Part shown: in pieces, positions 25,024 to 38,780 of the stretch
Position numbering within the stretch: position 1 is the first letter of the stretch
Layout: every line of letters starts with the position of its first letter
NCBI GenBank assembly: GCA_037975125.1
Contig: CM075858.1
Coordinates: 64,890,140-64,954,139, forward strand
Length of the DNA: 64,000 nucleotides
From: Latrodectus hesperus
Lineage: Eukaryota > Arthropoda > Arachnida > Araneae > Theridiidae
Reading direction: 5' to 3'
Program-made: the position numbers and the translations under genes
Notes under the pieces: generated by a model
Told to the model about the DNA's origin: nothing
The model's input: only the letters and a program-made list of their open reading frames with translations
The model's database searches: none

Positions 25024-25632
25024 TCATTTATGGTGCGCCAGCCCAGGATGGGCCAAGGCCTTCTGAACAAGTTTCTTCCAGCCACCTTTACTGGCAGCCA
25101 AACTCCACCAATTTTTTGTTCCAAGGACCCTACAGTCTTCTTCGACTGCATCCACCAATCTCAGCTTTGCTCTTCCTCTTCTTACGCTGATGGGTTTTGC
25201 AAAAAAATTTCCCTTAGTGTTTTATTGTCCTTCATTCTAATAACATGTCCAACCCAATTGAGACGGCTTACTTTAATGTGATGTACAACGTCTGGCTCCT
25301 TGTACATTCGATACATTTCTGTATTGTATCTTCTGCGCCAGACACCGTTTTCTTTTGTACCTCCAAAGATACTTCTTAAAATCCTGCGTTCAAATAGGCC
25401 CAATAGCCTCTCCTCTCTTTCAGTCAAAGTCCAAGTTTCCGAGGCATAGGTCAAAACGGGACGGATAAGCCTTCTATAGATCTGTTACTTAGTTTTTCGT
25501 GATAAAAATTTAGCTTTTAATAGATGTCTTAGGCCAAAAAAAGGCTTTGTTAACTACAGTTAAACGTCTTCTTACTTCTGGAAGAATGTCATTATTTTTG
25601 TCATTTATAATTAATTCGCTTAAATTTGAAAC
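25024..25632 (-). pseudogene. Non-LTR retrotransposon 3' end (RTE-like reverse transcriptase C-terminus)
   Basis: On the minus strand the sequence reads through a recognisable LINE polyprotein tail: DILPEVRRRL, then after a disrupted stretch TYASETWTLTEREERLL, WVGHVIRMKDN, and in a shifted frame LRLVDAVEEDCRVLG, WWSLAASKGGWKKL and AHPGLAHH with a TGA stop at 25024-25026. The frame shift after REIFL coincides with a seven-base homopolymer (25201-25207). Upstream there is another shift near 25545 and a stop within the block before TYASE. The 3' end runs into ATGATGATGA, typical of RTE elements that end in short repeats. The fragment is 5'-truncated, lacking endonuclease and the RT active site. 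The clade assignment is by resemblance only. Confidence 0.85.
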
Positions 25633-27880
25633 ACATTTACAGAGTATGAACACTTCTCTCAAAGCCTTAAAGGTACATGTGATCTTTTTTGTGTCATATA
25701 TTAATATAGAAGTTAAAATATTCTGAAAAACGCACTTTTACATCCACCACCATTGATACTTAAACCACATACGTTTCTATCAAATATAATATTAAAGAGT
25801 ACACATACATAACAGTAAAGACGAGCCTCAGATTGTACTTAGAAGTTAACATGTTTACAATACTCATTTGACACCAAGTGTCTCATTTTTTCAATCAAGG
25901 TCCAGTTAAGATGCCACACCTGAAATGGCTCTCTCTTCTCCATATCCACGCCAAGCCAGTGAAAGGAATTTGGACGTCACACATTAACTTGGACACATTC
26001 CAATCCCACGGAGCTATATCATCCCTGTGAGGGATAATGTGGTCACCCTACCAATCACTTCCAGCAGGACATGATGCTTCATTTTGCTGCTCTTGCGAGA
26101 AATGGCGTACAGCAATTGCGGGTCTTAAAGAGTAATTATATCCATCATGGAAAGATGATATATATTCATTTGAAGACAATATTAACTAGCCACAAATTGT
26201 TCTCAATACTATTGATGTTTAAATGTATCTTGAGATATTGATAAAAAATTGTTGGAATTAAAGATCTGGATCACATATACAAATAATAAGAGCTGCCTTT
26301 TTATGTCAAAGTAATTCCATCATGAAATTTGTTTTAATAGGACATATTTCTTTACTACTTAAATAAGGATTCAATAGTCCTATAATAGTATTTTAGCCGA
26401 ATACTTTAAAAAAAATTGTGAGTTAATGCATATATGTGCATATTGGTCGGAAAATGAAAAGAGAAGTTATATTCATATGTATAAAATAAAAGAATGTACA
26501 TATTAGCATTAAAATATGAAATTGCAAATTTTTTTATGTAAAAGTACGGTAAATTAAGTATTAATAAAACAACATTTATTTTTATCACTATAGAGCAAAA
26601 AATATGTACTTTAGTCATTCATTGAGTTGTATACTATGAATATTTTATACAGTAAATAATAGCAATATTTATGTGTTGAAATTTACCTAAGACAGTTACA
26701 CATTTGCCAATTAAGGTCTGAAACAAATTCAAGACTATTGTTAATTTGATTATCACATTTTGTTTGCATCATATTGTGTGTATGATTAACATGTTTATAT
26801 TAGTTATTTGCATTATAATTGATTGCAAATAATTTAGCACCCAATGCACTAATATGCAGTTAATTATTCGGCATCAACATTGCATGTCATAAAGATGATT
26901 CCAAGAAAGATATTCAGATTTTCGTGCGAACAAATTGAAAATCTTGATAAATCACAATTTCATCTTGTTATTTGTCTTTTTAAAATGAGAAGAGTTGGAT
27001 TAACTTTTCCTTCAAATTAGTGCATGTCCAGAATCAGTCTTTGAATATGATAATGGGAACACATAAAAAAAGCAGATTCATCCAAAAATATAAAAATTAT
27101 TATTGTTTGTTTTGGAAGAAAACCAACTTTCAAGCATAAAACAACAGTTATTTGCATGCTATGAATATTTGTTTGCTTATAATATTTTTCATGAGATTTG
27201 CTTGTTTATATTTTTGGAATATTAATAAGAAAACCAAGCTTTATCAATCACTTATTATATTATGATTCATAAGAATCATTTGCTTATTATAATATTAACA
27301 AGCAAGGAAATCTTGCCCTTGATGAAGATTGATTTGTTTATCATAAGTTTGCTATCAGATTCATGAGATTCATTCTATTTCTCACTTTTTGAACATGAAG
27401 AAGGATTCACAAATTCATACATTAATTTGTACTAAAAAGTGGTGATTTTTAATTATATCAATAAAAATATTTACCAATAAAAATATCCAAACCTGAAAGG
27501 GCAATCAAAGATTCAAACTCTTAATCTTAAGGCTAGAGGGATAATCATTTAGCACCAACTTAGGTAAAATTAGTTGGAATCAAGGTTATACCTGAACAAT
27601 ATTAAAGCATGATTGTAAATTTGAGATTCTTTGATGTTTAATTTAATTTCAAATCCGTTTTGCGTCTAAAATTTCTAATGGTGAAATATAATTTTGAACA
27701 ATGCTATCATACATATCATAAAGCGATGCGCTTTTGATGGATTAAAAAACAAAATTTACTTTTTATGGCATTTGAATATAATGATACAGTGAAATTAATA
27801 AACAAAAACTCAACTAGGTGTTTTTGGATGATTTTTCAGATCGTAGCAGAAAATCTAAGTGAATCACAACAAATAATCAC
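25633..27880. other. Gene-free interval with a GC-elevated patch (25860-26130)
   Basis: The patch contains CCATATCCACGCCAAGCCAG, GGACGTCACAC and CCCTGTGAGGGATAATG, with a short CCCTgtGAGGG dyad. All frames are interrupted. It may be an unrecognised transposon fragment. The remainder is AT-rich, and around 27.1-27.3 kb TTTGCTTAT and GAAAACCAA phrases recur loosely. Confidence 0.4.
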
Positions 27881-27960
27881 ACTGGATGCGAGATTTGAAC
27901 CGACAAGCCATTGAACTAAACACCAGATCGCTAACTATTCAACTGATAGATCCACCACTC
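27881..27960 (-). repeat. tRNA-like (SINE head) patch
   Basis: Minus strand shows a B-box-like GGTTCAAATCTC (27890-27901) preceded by GAATAGTTAGCGATCTGG, which resembles an A-box region. The T-stem does not pair well and no cloverleaf closes, so this is not a functional tRNA. It is a likely decayed tRNA-derived SINE. Confidence 0.4.
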
Positions 27961-29710
27961 TCAGTAAACAGCTTTATTCGTAGAGAATCTGTTTATAAAT
28001 ATAAAGAATGAGGCCAACAAACATCTTCTTTTCGTATTAGTCTATATTCTTATTAATATTATCTAAAACTGACCTAAACAGCCTAAGTAATAGTATTATT
28101 TTGTCTTGCTTTTCATCAAAGAAGCCAGGCTGAGTGTCCAGGCGAATAGTTAGAGCTCGGCAATCAATGCAATCAATCAAACATTTGTAGGTGCGTCACT
28201 TATCAAAGGATTCTATGTTTCGGAATCATTCCACATAAGATTTGAAGAAAATTTATTATAGTAGAAAACACGTTTCATTTTTCTTTGTTTCAAGATTTTT
28301 AGTTATTTAAATCATTATTGAACATTGAAATTTTCTGAGATACTGTAAATGTTTACAATGAGCAAAAGCATGCGTAAACTGATTACAAAACTAATTTTTT
28401 AAAGAATATAAAAAATTTCATTATAAAATGTGTTTAATTATAAGCAATAAGGTAAATATAATTTAAAAGCTTAACAGATAGTTTTATATGAAGGTAAAAA
28501 TGATCACTAAAGTATGAAAAAATATGGTCATTCGAAAAGGCATATGCATATACATACATCATTATGTTTATCTTAAGGGCAAACACATTTGTATAAATGA
28601 GCTCATTTTATTTATAGCACTCTTAGAGTAATCCTGGAACATCTTAAGTAATTAAATTAAACTCTTTTAATCAAAGAATACATCTCTTGGAAGAAAAATC
28701 TCAAAAAAACTGCTTTTATGTCTTTAAGCGTAATAAAATTAATATAAAATAAACACAAGTGTCTTTTTTCATTTGAAAGGTATTTTCCTGTGGTTTCTAT
28801 GAATTTAAGGGGAAAAAGTAAAAAAGAATTTAATCCCACATAATTGAGAGCGTACTAAAGATGACAATGAAATGTTTTATAAAAAGTACTTAAAATGATG
28901 ATAAATACATTAAAACTAATATTCCAGAAAAAAAAAAACTTAAATTTTGCTTATGTTTTTATGCTCACTTGCAATTCTTTAAAATAAGAAAATAAAAAGG
29001 AAATATTAATACTTTTTTATAATACAGTAATTACAATTTAATAATATTTTTATGGTACTTTTTTACGTACACATACAACTTTTATAAACACGCAGTAAAT
29101 TGTCAACTGATAAGTTTTTGAACGTCATAAATAACTACAGTTCTGAAAACGGTCCTTATAATCAATACCAAAAAGAAATGTACTTTCAACATTTCAAATA
29201 ATATTATTAATTTTTTAATTTTATTAAAATCATAATTATTGATATTTAATAATCAATTATTCTTTCATATAGCGAAAGCATTTAATGCTCTGTTGACAGT
29301 TAAAAAAGCTTTCATAAAGGCTTCCAGGAATATTATTTATTATTCTTAATCTTTTGAGAATGATAGTTATTGTTATATAAGTGACCTTTAGAAATATAGA
29401 AAATAATTTTATATACATTTAATTTTTCATACCATTTCGCAATTATGTCCTAAAATAAGATTGGTAAATATGTTTTAGGAGCAATTTACATTTTTATATT
29501 AGAAATAATTAATTTCAAATAACAAATTTATGTTCAAAAACCATTTTATTTTTAAAAATTTATTTTAACAATGATACAATAAAATGATTACTAGTACAAC
29601 TTGAGTACAAGTTCAGTGAGATTATTTTGTTGATTTACATTCATTTATTTTAAACACGAAAAGACATTAATATAAAACAGATTTCAAACTATTGAAAGCT
29701 TAAGACACCC
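27961..29710. other. Gene-free interval
   Basis: Near 28130-28165 the plus strand reads CAGGCGAATAGTTAGAGCTCGG, an A-box-like phrase sharing GAATAGTTAG with the minus-strand patch at 27.9 kb, but no B-box follows. A 60-codon minus frame at 28657-28839 has no recognisable features. Confidence 0.5.
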
Positions 29711-29780
29711 GTAACGGAGTTCGAACCTGCAGACTGAGGAATCGATAACCACAATGCAAATAAATCACTTACTAGTTAGG
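29711..29780 (-). repeat. tRNA-like B-box patch
   Basis: Minus-strand GGTTCGAACTCC (29716-29727) is an excellent pol III B-box match. The sequence 5' of it (GTGGTTATCGATTCCTCAG) resembles an anticodon arm and variable loop, but no acceptor stem closes. Probably a SINE head remnant. Confidence 0.4.
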
Positions 29781-30055
29781 TGGTTGTGGCATAAATAATA
29801 GATTTAAAAATTCGAAAAATTATTGTATTTCAAATATAAACTGATTTACATGTTTTAAATTCAAATCATGAAAGGTTTTATAAATAATTTATAAATATTA
29901 TATACTTGAAATTCTTAATCTGAGCCTATTATTATTTATAAGTTATTTTACTTTCCCTCTTAAAATATAAAAAACAATTAGATTATTATATATGTTATTG
30001 CTGTATATAATGATAGGATTTCCACTTTTTGAACTATAAGGGGAAGAAGTTCATT

Positions 30056-30300
30056 TTATATAATGGGCATCCAGTGGGTGTACTATCGCAACCTCGAAAA
30101 TGGATTTTCTTAATTTAGAACCAGTGACCAAGCAGAAGATCGCAGAATTATATTAACGTCCTCAGAGGTATCCTTTCATTTGGAGGATAATGCGACCACG
30201 ACTTATTTAACGTGCCCTAACCGCCATTAGCGAACACGATGGATCTTTTATTGGTTCGGGATTCGAACTTATTATCTTCCAGTAACGAGAGTAAATGCTC
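30056..30300 (-). repeat. SINE-like dispersed repeat, copy B
   Basis: Second copy of the repeat at 17351-17570, slightly longer because the block after TGGGCATCC is retained. The B-box on minus is AGTTCGAATCCCG (near 30258-30270). Shared landmarks include GACCAAGCAG, CCTCAGAGGTATC, TGCGACCACGACTTA and GAACACGATGGATCTT. The two copies differ at many positions and by indels, so both are old. Confidence 0.72.
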
Positions 30301-31971
30301 GATTCAAACAAGCAATTTGAACATTCCTTGGCCTTAAATGTTTTTTGACAAGTTTCATTTTGCATTTTTTTATTAGCTTGTTATTAAAACTAATATTTTT
30401 GCAGTTAATGATTAATTTCTAGGAATATAGTAACTTTATTTTAATTTTTAAATATTCATAAGACGTAAATTTTTTTCTTTTTAAAACTTCCGTTTTGAAC
30501 GGGAAAGAAATTAATATGTAAATGAGGAACTTCAATATAACGTACGGAAAGGAATTTCACTGTTTAATATGCATTACCCTAGCAACACAATCATATTTCC
30601 GAGGATGCTGAAGATTAAAATTCTTTCACAGAAAAAAATGCTTGATGCAACAAAGCCACTGCTTATAAAAAAAAATTAAGAGCAAAAATACGTGCTAGGT
30701 TTGGTATAAAACAAGCTTATTGTGCTTTCGTTATTTTAATACAGAATTGGTTACAATTTAACTATGAATATTTAAAACAAAAACTACTCCTTCATCAAAC
30801 ATATTAACTAGCCATTATTGTAGACAATAAATTAGTCATACCCTAAGAATTTAATTTCAAATAATTCAAATTTAATTTTCATACACTCATTAATTTTCTA
30901 AATTCTGCATAAATTCAAGTTAAATAAATTTTTTCTTAAAATTTTTTGATGAAATTCGCTTTTTGTATGAATGATGTCAGAAGATACCGAAAATTTTATT
31001 ACTAATACAAGTCAACAATATTATTTCTTAAAATTAAATCAAAGAATACTTCAAAATAATTTCTTAAAAAAGAAGCATTGATGATTTAATTTTTATATTT
31101 CATACTAATTTATTTATAAATGTTTTTAGGTAAATTGATTTTTTCCTATTCTGCATAAGTTACATAAAAGTAATTTTAATATTCAACTTCATTTGTATTC
31201 GTAAAATTTGTATTCATGCGTAAATTGTCTGAAATTTACATGTACTATCATAACAAATCAGACATCATAGTAATAAATAACAGAAATTAGAATTAAATGC
31301 ACTATAGCTTAAAATGTTATATAATATTTTAACTGTGTAAGGAGATTTTTGCGCTAAAGAAAATGTGCATATGCACATACAGCTAAATAAAATATTAATC
31401 TCAATAAAAGAACTAGTTGTATTTGTGAATCATATTATACTTTTTAAAATGATTTTAATTAAGTCCATCATTTTATATATTTCTTCATTTTTTGTGATCC
31501 CCCAAAAAATGCTTAAACTTTTATTTTCTTACTGTCTCTAAGTTTATGTTACATTTTATTATTGTAAAATATACATGTTTCTTTACTTCTATATGTGATA
31601 CTAGAAAATTTCCATTAACAAATTATTTTATGTAATAGAAGAATACTAAGGATGATTATTTTTACATTTATTGTGTGTAATTAAAAAAAGTGAATCCTTA
31701 TTTGTAAAGAATTACTGATTAATAATTCAAATCTTGCTTGGATCAAATTTTTAAGACTATATTATAAAATTCAGATACTCTTAAACTCTTTTTGTCAGAA
31801 ATCTCCAGAATTTCAACTTTAAAAAAATTCTTAGCTAGAATTTCTTCAAGAGTATAATTTATACATATCTAAATAAAAGTTAAGAAGTATAGAAATATAA
31901 ACTTGAGAGAATATATTTAATTTTAAAAACAAAATTTTAAAAAGCGTGAAACGACAAATTCCATTATGTAA
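30301..31971. other. Gene-free AT-rich interval
   Basis: Nothing recognised on either strand. Confidence 0.6.
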
Positions 31972-32071
31972 TAATGCATATTGTCATATTATCTAAAATG
32001 TAAAAAGTAATGTGCATTGTCATATTATCTAAGAAGTAAAAAGTAATGCACATTATCATGTTATCTTTAAG
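31972..32071. repeat. 36-bp tandem repeat, 2.8 copies
   Basis: Units start at 31972, 32008 and 32044, each TAATGnnCATTGTCATATT.. then ATCTAAnAnGTAAAAAG. Units one and two differ at a few positions; the third is truncated. Confidence 0.88.
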
Positions 32072-35000
32072 TATTTCACAAACGATTACGCTAAACAAAC
32101 TCAATAAAATGTATATCTAATTATTACTATTATAATTCATACCTGTGCATATGTCTATTATTATCACTGTTTATCATCACCTAGAAGCCTCATCGATTTT
32201 GTGAATTTTTGAACAAGAGTTAATTTAGAATTCAGGTTTCCATTATATGAAGATTCATTTATCACCTACCACACATCAAACAGATTTTGACTCCTTAATG
32301 AAGAAAACTTGGTGATGTATGTCATTATATTAATTACGATTTTATTCTAAGCAGTTTTTTTCTCATCTTAATCGCAATATATCCTTTATCTACATGATAT
32401 TTAATGATGAGGTTTCTTCTTATTCTAGGATATTCTGTGGAAACATAAAATTAAATATCAAAGATATTGTGTTGATGAAAATGAATTCTTTCTGTTTTAC
32501 AAGCAAATTTTGTTGCACATTCTAAAAACTTTCTTTTGAATTATAATGTTTTGGTTTTGTTCTAATTGGTAGTTAAATATAAGAATACCTAGGAAATCAT
32601 TATAACTTGGATCTGATTTAAATATGGGAAATTTATTGGTTTAGAAAATTTATTTGACACACTGTGATTATTTTTAGCAATTTTTAAATTCTTTTCTGAG
32701 AAATACTAAGAATTTATTTATATTCTTTTCGAAATGAAATTTTTTAATCATGATAATAATTCGCAACAAATTTTTTAAGGATAATTTTAATCATAAATAT
32801 GATTAATTGAAGTAAAGAATTACTGTTACGTTAATCATGTTGAATTAACCAATCATATTGAGTTAAATAATGCAATATTTGCCATAATTTATTATATTAT
32901 TACGAGTCATAAAAAGATTTATTTGTTTCGTTAATTGTAGAAAAGTAGACATGATTACTGTTCCGTTACCGTTGAATGAATGTCGATGGGTATGTCTCGA
33001 AAGTTCCTGAAAGATTTTATAACTCTCAGTCAAGAATGACGATCATCGACCAAGAATGTCAAAACTAGGGTACTATCCCCCATGCAATGAAGAGCCACCC
33101 TCAAAAAGGTCATGGTAATGAAAGAATTAGACTGAGAAAGATTGAAGTACCTAAAAACATCACTTCTTGAAAATGATAATGAAGACAGATATGTTACAAT
33201 TCAGCCAAACTAGCATGCTAGACGATTATAAATAGTACCACCACGCTCAAAAAGACCCTTTTATATTACATTGAATGTTTCAATAAAGATAAAATTCACC
33301 TGAATTAGCTCTGATTGCCTTATAGGTTGCACATATCATGGCTATATGACAAAACCACTTTTTATTTGAGAAAAAAAATCTAAATACTTTGCTTCCTACT
33401 AGTTCAACAACAAATAAAAATCATTTCCAAAGATTTCTATACATTTCTTAAAGCGTTTTCTGACAAGGCAAGATCAATGATGGATTGGTCCTACAGAATA
33501 AGATCAGTTATTCCTTAAGTCTAAGCAATGTGACATTTTTGTTTAATGTTTCTGAATATAAGAGGTTTAGTATTAATATAAGCATGAATTTCCGGATTTT
33601 AATATAAAAACAGCTCAATTTAACAATGAAATATTAAAACAATAGAAAGAATTAATGTGATTTTTTTAGTTGTAAGCAATTATAAGATGCATGAAGCTTT
33701 AGACTGCATAGTTGTAGCAGCATTTGTAATTTTCACTGAATCTTCCAAATTCATACGCGATTTATTAACAACGATAGATATATCTGAAATATTCTTTTAT
33801 GAGACACGGGAGATATATCCTTCTACTCATGATTCCATTGCATTAACAAATATTTTTTCTTATTTTTAAGACTTCAGTAAATAAAATCAGCAAACATAAG
33901 AATGAAAAATAAAAATCAGATCAGACATTGCACCAATGTAGTTTTTTTGCCCGATAAAACAGGTTTTAATAATATTTTAAAGACATGAGACTAAATTTCT
34001 CATATGATAATCAACTCATGTGATCTAAAACAGACATACTCTAAAGCATTTAAATAGAACATAGTTTTGATCAATTTTATCAGTTATAATTAAAATAAAG
34101 ATTTTGTCATTGCTGGTTACAAAACCTAAGAAACAATTTACCAAATTTTCAATGATTTCAACTAGCTTTCAAATCTAAACTTCTATGTGGAAATATTTTC
34201 ATCATGTATCTCATTTTGATTAACTTTCCATACTGAAAAAAATTAACCATTCTAACTTTTAAATTAAATTTAAGTAATTATATTTTAAATTTTCTTAAGC
34301 AATTTACTTTTCTTTAGTCAAAAACAAACTGCCACAATCAGCAGTATTAAAATAAAAGTAAATTACATATTTTTTCTGTTTTTCACTTTGTAATCTGTAC
34401 AAAATTTTATTATATCATTTTCACATGTGTAATTGATATTTTATGTGTTTTTTATTGATGAAGAAATGAAACTATGAAACTAAAAATACATTTTTAAATG
34501 ATCCCCTGTCTTACTAGGAAAAGTGTTCTACGTTCAATCAGAAAGATTATCATTCTTTCACATAGAAATATATTTAGCGAAATAATAAACTCTCATTAAA
34601 TATCGTAAAAAATTAAAATATTGAAAAATTTACAAGTCATTAATTGTCATGAAAATGCGTCAAATATTACCATCAACTACTAAGGTAATGCACATTTCTA
34701 AGGAGTTTAAAGTTTTAATTTTATTTAAAATATCATTCTGAGTAATAATATAAAAATGCGATCATTTTTTATACTTTATAAGGCTTAAAAATATTCAAAG
34801 CATTTAAAAACTTTTTCTGTGATAACTTTCAACATTTTTAGGAAAAATTTTGAAGTAGCTTTTTATAGGATCAGGTTATTATAGATTTAATTGTATTCTA
34901 AATTCATTTATTGCATGAATTGAATAACTTTACATTTTCAAGTTTTTAATTATTAAGATAATATCTTATTAATAAATTTAAAATACCAAAATTAAATTTC

Positions 35001-37019
35001 TTTTAATTTTTGTAACATTTTAATATTTAGTTTGTGGTGATTTTCACCCTTTTTATCAAATAGATCAAAGTACAGTTTTGATAAATAGAAGCATTTAAAA
35101 TTATATTGTATTTTTAGTTTAACCCACATAAGTATGATAATTCACTCTTTTAATTTCCTATTTTATGAAAATTATATATTTTCAATACTTGTGTAAGTTT
35201 GAATTAAATGTATACATTAAGTAAGATAATGGAATAAGATGTTGATATGACAGTGAGAAGTTAAAAATATTTACAAATTTATTAGTCAGTCGTTTCATGA
35301 TTAACAGTTTCTAATGCGAATAAAAAACACTATTTATTATAAGTGATGTTTTCAGTATATTGATCTTATGTAAATAAAATGCCTGATGATCATTTTTAAA
35401 AAATGAAAGTTAAACATGTTTACAAATGTATTTGTCATAATTTGATTAATTATAAAGCTTATGATTAGAAATGACGATTAATAATGAACAATATTTTTAG
35501 TGTGTCAATTTGATTTTAATGAAATAATCTATTTTAGCAACCAATATATTTATAATTTAGAAATAAATTTTTATTTTCTTTTGTGATATTATTTCAGATC
35601 CAATGTTTTATGACAAAAGTAAATTATAGAATAGATAGTAAAAACTCAACATTAAAAATTAAATCGTGTTTCAAAAAATATGAAGTATAAAAATCGAGAA
35701 TAAATAAACTAAGATCATATTTTCAATAAAAAAAATCATTTAAAAATTTATTATTAAAAGAAAGTTGTCTAATAAATTTATTTTTCAGAATAAAATAGTA
35801 ATTGAAGACTTTTGATTTCATTGCTATTTTGATTCACAGGTGCTTTAGTTATATATATTCAAATAGAACAAATAAAATAATATATTTTTTTGTTAGTTTA
35901 GATAAATATAAGCTTTATTTCTACTTCCAATAAGTTAAAGGAAATAAAGTTTGAGTAAATAAATAAAGTACAGTACGGATATCATTGTAAAAATATCAAG
36001 TGTTATATGAGATTGAAATATATATAAAAAATGAATAAAATGAATGAATCGCAATAAAAAAGTTGTAAAATTACAAAGAATAATCATTCAAATGTCAAAT
36101 GAGGTAAGAAAAGTTTATTTAAAAATTTGTAGAAATGATTAACTATTTCAAAATGAACCATTATTGTATTTGAATATCTTTCACGGCAATAAATGAAACA
36201 TAAGTGATAAACTGGGATGAAAAAATGATTTAAATAGAATTAAATAATACAATTATTGATGTAAGAAAGAAAACTTTTAAAACCACGTTTCATTCAACAA
36301 AATTTTAAAATTTACACTTTAATATAAACTTGTTTCAAACCATTTTACCTTTTAAAATGAATAAATACCTGAAACAATAAATATCTGTCATTAAACTTTT
36401 ATAAAATCCCTGAAAATTTTCAAACTAGATGAATCAACAAGCTAATGTCTATGTTTTTCAATTTGATATATCAGTACTTGACAAAATCTATCATCTTCTT
36501 AAGCTTCATTAGTAAATAAGGTAATAACTTGTTATGCAGGGATTTAAAAATATCATACTAAGCAATTTTTTGGAGGATTTGGTTTATTTGTCCTGCAAGT
36601 CATTTTTTATTTATGAAGAGTAATTAGACAGAAGCCTATAGTTTAAAGTAGATTTAGAATTTCCTGCTACAATTTAAATATTAATATCAATTATGAAATG
36701 TCAGCATTTTAAAATTATTCACATTTATAAAAATAAAATACTTTAATAATTTTACTGTCTAATTTCATAGATATATTATTATCGTAAAATTATTTATGTA
36801 ATATAAATTATATTATCATGCATGTTTGTTTAAAGTAGACATCTGAAAAATAAAAATTTATTTTTAATGTAAATTTTAGAATAATTAACCATTTTATTAA
36901 AATTAGACTTCCATTTCTTTTAAAATTGTTATTTTTTATGTACGTAACAGCATACTGTAATCGTACATATTACAAATATATGACTACAGTTTTGCTGCTT
37001 CATATTTTTTAGATTTTAA
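32072..37019. other. Gene-free interval with a moderately GC-elevated patch (32940-33310)
   Basis: The patch carries TTATAAATAGTACC (about 33227-33240), like a TATA box, and 50-60 bases later CAATAAAGATAAAATTC, like a polyadenylation signal. That arrangement would suit an LTR, but no matching LTR ends or second copy are seen. A 70-codon plus frame at 33657-33869 has unusually mixed composition yet no recognised domain. The rest is AT-rich. Confidence 0.4.
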
Positions 37020-38780
37020 GTATGTCTAATGAACACTCTTGTTTAAAAAATGACAATTGGATGGACAAAATCTCTAAGAGCTGTCATTAAAATGAGAAGG
37101 ACTATAAAATAGATAACATCAACTATCTCAGATTTATATTGATGAGGAAATAATCTATATGCTCCAGCTTTTTTCTAATTTTAATTTATATATTTCTTAT
37201 ATTTTTATTTAGTTATTTTATTTTTTATTTAGTTATTTTATTTATTTATTTTTATTTTTATTTATTTATATTTATTATTTAATTATTCATTCAATTAATT
37301 ATATTCATTTGTTATTTGAAATTAAAATCTAAATTTAATTCTGCATTGTTGCTCTCGATTTAATGTAAGTGATTAAGTAAATACTATTGTAACAATAATA
37401 AATGTAAATTAACTAAATGGAAAATTATAGCTAAATAAAATTTTATCAGGAAAAGTGATTGTAAAACTACAAATAATTCTAAAAATTGTCTTTAAAATGG
37501 AAAAATAAATGATATAAAATCGATAACATAAAAAGTTTCTGACTGATATTATTAAGAAAAGAATCTATGAACTTCAAAATTTTCTAATTTTTTATTATTA
37601 AGATAAATTATGTCCACTCAATATAGTTACAATAATCAATTGCTTCAATAATAAATTCAGATGGACTAAATATTAAAAAAATGTCATTAAAATGGCAAAG
37701 TAGACTATGAAAAAGTAAGAAACAGCTTTCTCATCTATGATAGCTCGACATTACACAGATAGTAACCTTGAAATTTATAGATGAATCTATAAGTTTCAAA
37801 GTTACCATCAAAATTTTAATTTTATTTGCAAATAAATTCTGCTTAATTGTTAAAATGATAAATGCATGGTAAATCTAGATCCTTCGAGAGCAAGAGAGGC
37901 TGCAAAACAACAACCAAATCAACAATAGAATAGAGAATTCTGAAAATTACAGGAATTACTCCGACATTAAAGCTAATACAACTATAAAATTGGGATTAAA
38001 ATGAAACGGTAGACAATAAAAATAGATTATATTAATTCATTTATATAGATATTATTTAGAAAATGATTTTTAAGCTTCAGGAAAATTATAACTTTGATTT
38101 TTCCTTACATTTATAAATTTTATTATCACAATACTAGATTTTTACAACACTAAATTTAAAGTCATTAAGCGGTATTTTTCAAGTTAATGAAACCTAATGT
38201 TCAAAATATGATTATAGAGTAACAAACGAGTCAAATATTGAGTGATAAATGCTCTTAGAAACTAAAAAAATGTCAGTATAGATCTCATTAAACTGAAAAT
38301 GTAGAAGAAGAAATCTATTAAATCAATCACACGTTAAGTTGGATTTTTGAGAAAATAATCCGTAAGTTACATGGTTCATTCTAACTCTTATTCTTTGAGG
38401 ATTTCAGTAATTTTTACCAACTGATGCAATAACAGATTATTGGAATAATAAATTGCAGAGAGACTAAATATAACAATTTTCGACTCAATAAAACTTCATG
38501 GGAAAAATGATTGTAAAGCGATAAGCAAATCAGCTATAAGCAATGAATTAACAAAAATTCAAGAGCAATTAAATTACTTAAATTTAAAGGTTAATAAATT
38601 AACAGCAAAGTCTGCAATTAATTGAAAATTTTAAAAATTTGTTATTGAAGTGAAAAAATAGTTGATATAAAAACGTGGCATCTATCATGCTCAATCTCCA
38701 TGATTTAGAAATTATTTAGTGAATTCCGAAAATATTCTAATTCTTTTAATGTTCCACTGACTTGATAAATGTTTTTTAAT
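37020..38780. repeat. Diverged tandem array, unit about 300 bp
   Basis: The core phrase GTCATTAAAATGG..AAGTAGA..ATATAAAATAGATAACAT..TCT..GAAAATAATCTATGAACTTC..TTTCTAATTTT recurs in order. The ATTAAAATG anchor or close variants lie near 37083, 37489, 37682, 37991, 38284 and 38641 (spacings 190-410). Divergence is high and some units are partial or interrupted by simple TTTA repeats (37200-37270). No coding signal. Confidence 0.55.

Noticed and set aside
27881..27960. Functional tRNA gene
   Set aside because: A B-box-like phrase is present, but the T-stem and acceptor stem do not pair.
28120..28170. tRNA-like A-box GAATAGTTAGAGCTCGG
   Set aside because: No B-box follows at the right distance, so not listed as an element.
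33657..33869. 70-codon frame of mixed composition
   Set aside because: No recognisable family, no splice sites that extend it, and no neighbouring coding block.
36950..37010. Inverted repeat CAGCATACTGTA / TACAGTTTTGCTG
   Set aside because: Too short and too mismatched to separate from chance.
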